Assembly (NCBI GenBank): GCA_947561395.2
Contig: OX387182.1
Location: 55,389,283-55,453,282, forward strand
Reading direction: 5' to 3'
DNA length: 64,000 bases
Source of the DNA: Buxus sempervirens
Taxonomy: Eukaryota > Streptophyta > Magnoliopsida > Buxales > Buxaceae
Shown here: piece by piece, positions 59,553-64,000 of the stretch
How positions within the stretch are numbered: the first letter of the stretch is position 1
Layout of the letters: every line of letters starts with the position of its first letter
Notes under the pieces: generated by a model
Told to the model about the DNA's origin: nothing
Database searches by the model: none
The model's input: the letters and a program-made list of their open reading frames with translations, nothing else
Translations under genes and position numbers: made by a program

Positions 59553-60847
59553 GTTCTTACTCTGACATGATAAATGCTTTTAGGTTTTATCTTATTGATT
59601 TTTCTACATGCATAATACTGATCTTTCCATGATAAAGAAGACATCCAACTGAAAAATTATGAATCAAGTATCATTCTGTGGTTTAAATCGAGTAGATTAA
59701 GGACTGTACCATGATTTAAATCCAGGTTGCATATCGGTTTTGGGTCCTAATGAAACTTATGATATATTTATACTTAAGATCTACTGAAAAATCTAAGGAA
59801 TAGATGGTAGTTACAATGCACATATTTTAGTTTTGGATCAGTCTATACCATCCAGAAAGTATGGGATAATATGTTTAGTAACTTCAGTTTTGGCCTAAAT
59901 TTGAAACTTTAGATTGGGGAACAAATATACAATATCATCCGAAGAGGGACATCCCTATGAAACGTTTAAAAATCAAAAGTTATCTCCCTCTAGTTGAAAA
60001 AGAGAAATCTCCCACCCAAGTCTTTAAAGCCCTGTAAAAACAAAGTCTATTAGTCAAAAGGTGATCGATAGTTATGTAATTTGTTGGAGATTCTTTTGCT
60101 CTAAAGACCAATACTGTCACCTCATTCCTTTCCTTCTAAGGTCCACAATATAGAGAGATTAGTAAAGTGATTCACCGTAGCAAGGTTCAGGGAAGGTATA
60201 TTTTCAACATACCTAATTGTTGGCATTGCTACAAAAGCAGACTTGAACCTGCATCCTCACGTTGGTTTTCTAAGGCTTCTACCACCACACAAAGTGATGG
60301 TGTGTGTGTGTATATATTTATATGTATTTGTAATGGGATAGAAGCTGAAAGTACCTTGCAAATTTGGTTTTCAATTCAGCTTAGGATTAATGTGAACAAA
60401 CTTGTTTTTGTTTTACAAGTCGATATGGGCTTGGTTTGAACACTAAATTGACCATGGTACTCTAAATCAAGGTTTTGAGTTTCGGTGTCGCTGGGCGTGT
60501 CGCTCAAGGCACCGACCCGATTCACTGGAAAATTGATTTTCTAGTGAATTGAGCGAAATGCTGAAATTTCACTAGGAAATTTTTTGCCCTTGTTTAGTCC
60601 CAAAATCAATGATTTACAATAATAATATGTAAAATAATTGCATTTGCATGTATAATTGTTCTCAAATTACTACAAATAGCAGTTATATACTTAAAAAAAT
60701 CATGCAAATGCAATGTGACATGTAAATGTAATGATCGGGGTGATGCTGTGGGCTGTGCATAAATCAAAATGACAAATAGAATCCAAATTTTAAATTAAAC
60801 TAAAACAATAATACAAAGAGTAAAAAACATACAATCATATTGCCAAA
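59553..60847. other. Downstream of kinesin exon 13, no gene recognised
   Basis: Likely kinesin intron 13. 60465-60600 starts AATCAAGGTTTTGAGTTTCGG and is TTTCG-rich; it may hold the end of the hAT element whose transposase is read on the minus strand to 60848. No target duplication could be paired because the other end lies outside the window. Confidence 0.45.
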
Positions 60848-61029
60848 TCAGTACTGAAATGAATGGCGAGGCTCAAACCCTACTCTCTCGCCAATAAAGT
60901 GGCAGTAACGCTTCCATCCCATCCGAAATCTATACTCTCTCTGATATGAACGGACATGCTGCTCATACTCCTCCTGTGTCATATGTGTCATGATACCAAC
61001 TGGAGGGAAATCAGAATAGTAGTAGCAAC

Positions 61030-61841
61030 TAGGGGTGAAACTCAGTTCGGTTTGGTCCGGGTTAAGCTCAACCCAAAACCAATCCAAAATTATTTGTAGC
61101 CAACCCAAACCGAACTAAACCGAAATTAAAACCGATTTGTTAAAACCGAAAACCTAACCGATTCAAATTTGAAAACCCTAAACCCAAACCAAACCGAACC
61201 GATTCAAACATTGGTTCGGTTCTAGTATACATCTAATCAATTAGATTGGGCTTTTTTTTTATAGAAATCTACCAAAAACCACATGGGTTGGTTCGCCTGG
61301 CTGTGCTTTATTGGGCTGGGTTGGTCAGCTCATTTTGCACTTTATTGAGTTGGGTCAGCCCACTCTTTTACCTTTTATAACCAATCAGTTGGGGAATTCC
61401 TTAGTCCCCAACCGATGTAGGACTAAGGAATTCCTTAGTCCCACAATTCCTTAGTCCCACATCGGTTGGGCACTAAGGAATTCTCCAATCGTTTACCTAT
61501 AAAGGCAAAGCTCCTCTCCAATGCTTTAGAAGTTATCAAGTGACATGTGTGCTCACATGTGCACTCTGATTGACAATTATGTAATAAAAAATCTAATCAT
61601 AAATATAAATTATAATATAATATAATATTTGTATCATATATATTATATTATATATTGTATTATAGAAAATCAGTTCGGTTCGGTTATTTGAGCTTTAAAC
61701 CCAAAATCGAACCAAACAAATTCGATTCTCTATTTTTAGAACCAAAACCTACCCAAAGATTATATAACCCAAACCAAACCGACCCAAAGTCGGATTGGAC
61801 CGGTTCGGTTTATGTTTTGACCGACCCAAGTTGTAGCCCTA
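61030..61841. mobile_element. hAT-type MITE, TAGGG family, copy D, inside transposase pseudogene
   Basis: Ends TAGGGGTGAAACTCAG and, reversed, TAGGGCTACAACTTGGG. An exact 8-bp duplication GTAGCAAC lies at 61022-61029 and 61842-61849. Length 812 bp. The outer parts are GGTTCGG/CCGAACC words as in copies A and B. The centre adds a palindrome of AAGGAATTCCTTAGTCCC units (61393-61485) and an AT-rich block (61595-61665). Removing it rejoins the transposase tail. Confidence 0.9.
61454..61503 (+). promoter_or_regulatory. snRNA-type USE + TATA arrangement
   Basis: GTCCCACATCG (61454-61464) fits the plant snRNA upstream sequence element RTCCCACATCG exactly. TATAAA follows at 61498-61503 after a 33-nt gap, the spacing used by Pol II snRNA promoters in plants. 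Downstream sequence does not resemble U1, U2, U4 or U5 RNA. The element sits in a palindrome, and a near-USE in reverse (CGATGTAGGAC, 61412-61422) faces the other way. Confidence 0.45.
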
Positions 61842-64000
61842 GTAGCAACGATCTGGCTCTAGTTGTGGTGGTGATGGAGGAGACGGCGTAGGATAATCAG
61901 GATGCTCGTATGGAGGGGTTACAGCTCCAGTAGGTATAGGCATAGCATAATAACCGCACGGATATGGGTTCACTGGAAAGATCCCAAATGGATCAGATGT
62001 CTACATGTGTGCTCCAGGATATCCGTATGAAGTATCGTAAGTACTACTATCCGATGAATCTGCTGGCCCAAACTGCGGAGGATAGTAGAATGGATAGTGT
62101 CTCTGGCTCAGTTGTGGTGGATACTGCTCTTCATAAGAACTCGATGATCCTTTAGCATCTAAAGATCCGAAACTCTATGTCATGGAGGACGAGTCATTGT
62201 GCATCCCTTTATGCTATCTCTCATTGCCTTTCCTCCTCTGATAGGAACGTGCCTCACTCATACCATGACCTCTAAACCCGTGGTCAGTGTCCTGTGTGGC
62301 ATGATGGAAAGCCGTCTTTCCAGTAAAAGGGTTCAATCCCGGGCCATTGGTGCCAACACCACCATGAGTACCACCATCTCCACCATCTCTATCATCATCA
62401 TCTGATGATCCGGACTCATCCTGCTCATCTGTCTCCTCCTCCTCTGATGATGATGACTCAACACGTTCACGGGCTGGGGCTGATGTCGTCGTAGCAACGA
62501 AGGGAGGAACAACTCTCACGGATCTATCTAATGAGTCTCCGCTGCCCTCCCCTCTCCTCCTCCATAGTTGCATCCACATCGATGCCCATCTCTGCTGTAG
62601 CATGCACAATGATTGGGCTAGGACGACCATCAAGCTCATCCATCTCAACACATCTAACCCATTTTGCGAATGGATCCTCCTTATCAACTTCATTACTGAA
62701 TAACATGTCCAAAGGATCCTTCACCGTCGTGGTGCGCTGTTCTAACTGTTTCGTCCTCAGCCTCATGTTGTAATGGCAGAAGACTAACTTCTGCAACCTC
62801 TGATAAGCTAGCCGGTTCCTTTGCTTCATGTGTATGAGTGCAAACGTACTCCAATTGCACTCACAAGCAGAGGAAGATATTGCCTGAGCCAATACTCGGC
62901 ATGCTAGCTTTCTCAGTGTAGAGGCATCTGTCCCATATATCGTCCACCATTCACCTGGATTTACAAATATAAAATATTAACATTTATTTAGAAATTAAAA
63001 TAGAGAAAAATCATTTAATAATTAATATTCACAAATAAGTGTCACTTACACGGCATCATCGTCATCCTTGATGCAACCGCCGTGGTTGACCCGAACGAGC
63101 CCGTTGCATCTCTAAATAGTATCAATTGGTAGTGGAATTTGAAAGGGTTAAAGAGTTTAGTATTTACTATAACTATTAAGAAGTAAGAACTAATATACAT
63201 AAGTCAAGTAATAGATTTACTACCACTTTTACAATTTACAATCCCGTACCTCGTTTCCAAAACTGCCAATTGCAACTGAATGGGGTCCAACTTCATGAAG
63301 ACTTGGTGGACCGAAACGCAGAGGTCCGTGCGGGTGCCAAGGTTATCCTTATAATGGTACTTGGGATTCAAATAATATTCTCCACATTGACGATTACAAG
63401 AAAAAACATTAGTACAATTAAAATATAATTATAAACATTATTGAACATAAAAGATTCAAATAGAATTATAATTATATCAGCTGAATGCAGAGGATGAGCT
63501 AGCATCTTGAACCATCTATCATTAATAATCTTGTGTACCCACTTGTACGATGAGAGTAATGTGGCCTTAATCTGAGATTTCATCACAGCCATACACTGAT
63601 ATATAGATCCTATCGTGGGATAGGCATTTGTGTCAACTATCTTCAATACACGGTATATAGGCTTCAGTACATCAATCAACTCCCGCACATGCTCTTACAA
63701 AGTGCTGGATAAGACAATATCCTCTACTCTCCTCCTCATATCCGTATGATTCTGAGTATAGCTTATCCAATCCTCACTGGTGAAGAGTGATCTCAATCCC
63801 TGCCTGTGCCTCAAAATACTTTCCAATGCAATGTAGTTCGTGCCGAATCTGGTAATCCCCGGCCGAACTATGTCCCCACCACATCTCTCATTTTCGTAAG
63901 TATATAGTTGTAGTTGTACACAAATGTGGTGAGTGATCGTGCATCCCTTAATGTGGAAGCACATGGCTCCTTTTGCAATCGCCTCTGGCATCAAGTCAAT

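Larger units (their letters stand above)
60848..64000 (-). pseudogene. hAT transposase pseudogene (DUF659/hATC type), N-terminus outside window
   Basis: Minus-strand exons in order. 64000 to about 63503: GITRFGTNYIALESILRHR, SLFTSEDWISY, LIDVLKPIYRVLKIVDTNAY and NDRWFKMLAHPLHSA. About 63384-63249: YYLNPKYHYKDNLGTRTD. About 63117-63053: DATGSFGSTTAVASRM. 62956-62524: GEWWTIYGTDASTLRKLACR, then the hAT dimerisation signature SSSACECNWSTFALIHMKQR. A Ser/Asp-rich and Tyr/Pro-rich tail continues to 60848. Defects: an in-frame TAA at 63695-63697, no GT donor after HPLHSA, a frameshift near 62560 and a MITE insertion in the tail (61030-61841). Such proteins cut and paste hAT elements; this copy cannot encode one. 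Confidence 0.85.

Noticed and set aside
61504..61600. An snRNA gene downstream of the USE/TATA pair
   Set aside because: No similarity to the start of U1, U2, U4 or U5 RNA that I know; the promoter-like arrangement alone does not support an RNA gene.
62214..62405. Plus-strand frames opposite the hAT transposase
   Set aside because: Antisense shadows of the minus-strand Ser/Asp-rich tail coding.

Overview
The window is nuclear DNA from a flowering plant with a repeat-rich genome. It contains a plant kinesin-7 (CENP-E-type) gene with GT-AG introns, a plant-only PADRE/DUF4228 gene, and many plant transposable elements: Ty3-gypsy LTRs, CACTA, hAT, Mutator-like, PIF/Harbinger, L1-like and RTE-like LINEs. 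Nothing suggests a prokaryote or organelle. The species cannot be named; introns of 6.1 and 8.5 kb swollen by transposons suggest a medium to large genome.

Layout. 1-7.2 kb: CACTA element remains cut by two gypsy LTRs, the first carrying a GGTACC-rich minisatellite, with a hAT MITE at the CACTA right terminus. 7.2-19.4 kb: a degenerate LTR remnant, then a Mutator-like element with about 210-bp terminal inverted repeats (9061-19421). That element contains a gypsy LTR (12175-18624), which itself contains a second gypsy LTR (13020-16005) and a hAT MITE (17174-17906). Target-site duplications (TSDs) support each layer. 19.4-23.9 kb: non-coding with small MITEs. 23964-24578, minus: an intact intronless PADRE-domain gene. 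24.9-25.8 kb: a 147-bp direct repeat whose first copy holds a hAT MITE. 26.2-38.5 kb: a tandem segmental duplication of about 4.3 kb; copy 2 has grown to 7.6 kb by insertions that copy 1 lacks. A perfect 68-bp inverted repeat with a 4-nt loop lies exactly at the junction of the copies. 38.5-39.5 kb: two inverted-repeat elements just upstream of the kinesin promoter.

39.8 kb to beyond the right edge, plus: a kinesin-7 motor gene resembling Arabidopsis KIN-7O (At3g10180). Thirteen exons join in frame to give 431 residues: the complete motor domain, the neck and the start of the coiled coil. A consensus E2F site lies 94 bp upstream of the ATG, which suits a cell-cycle motor. Introns 3 and 9 contain LINE fragments, a MITE and two short retroposons. 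One of these is a 5S-rRNA-derived chimera with an 18-bp TSD and a LINE-like 3' tail.

60.8-64 kb, minus: a decayed hAT transposase pseudogene with an in-frame stop, a frameshift and a hAT MITE in its coding sequence. It sits downstream of kinesin exon 13, probably in the next intron. The two host genes are not functionally linked; most of the sequence structure is transposon nesting, and the duplicated segments provide empty sites that confirm several insertions.
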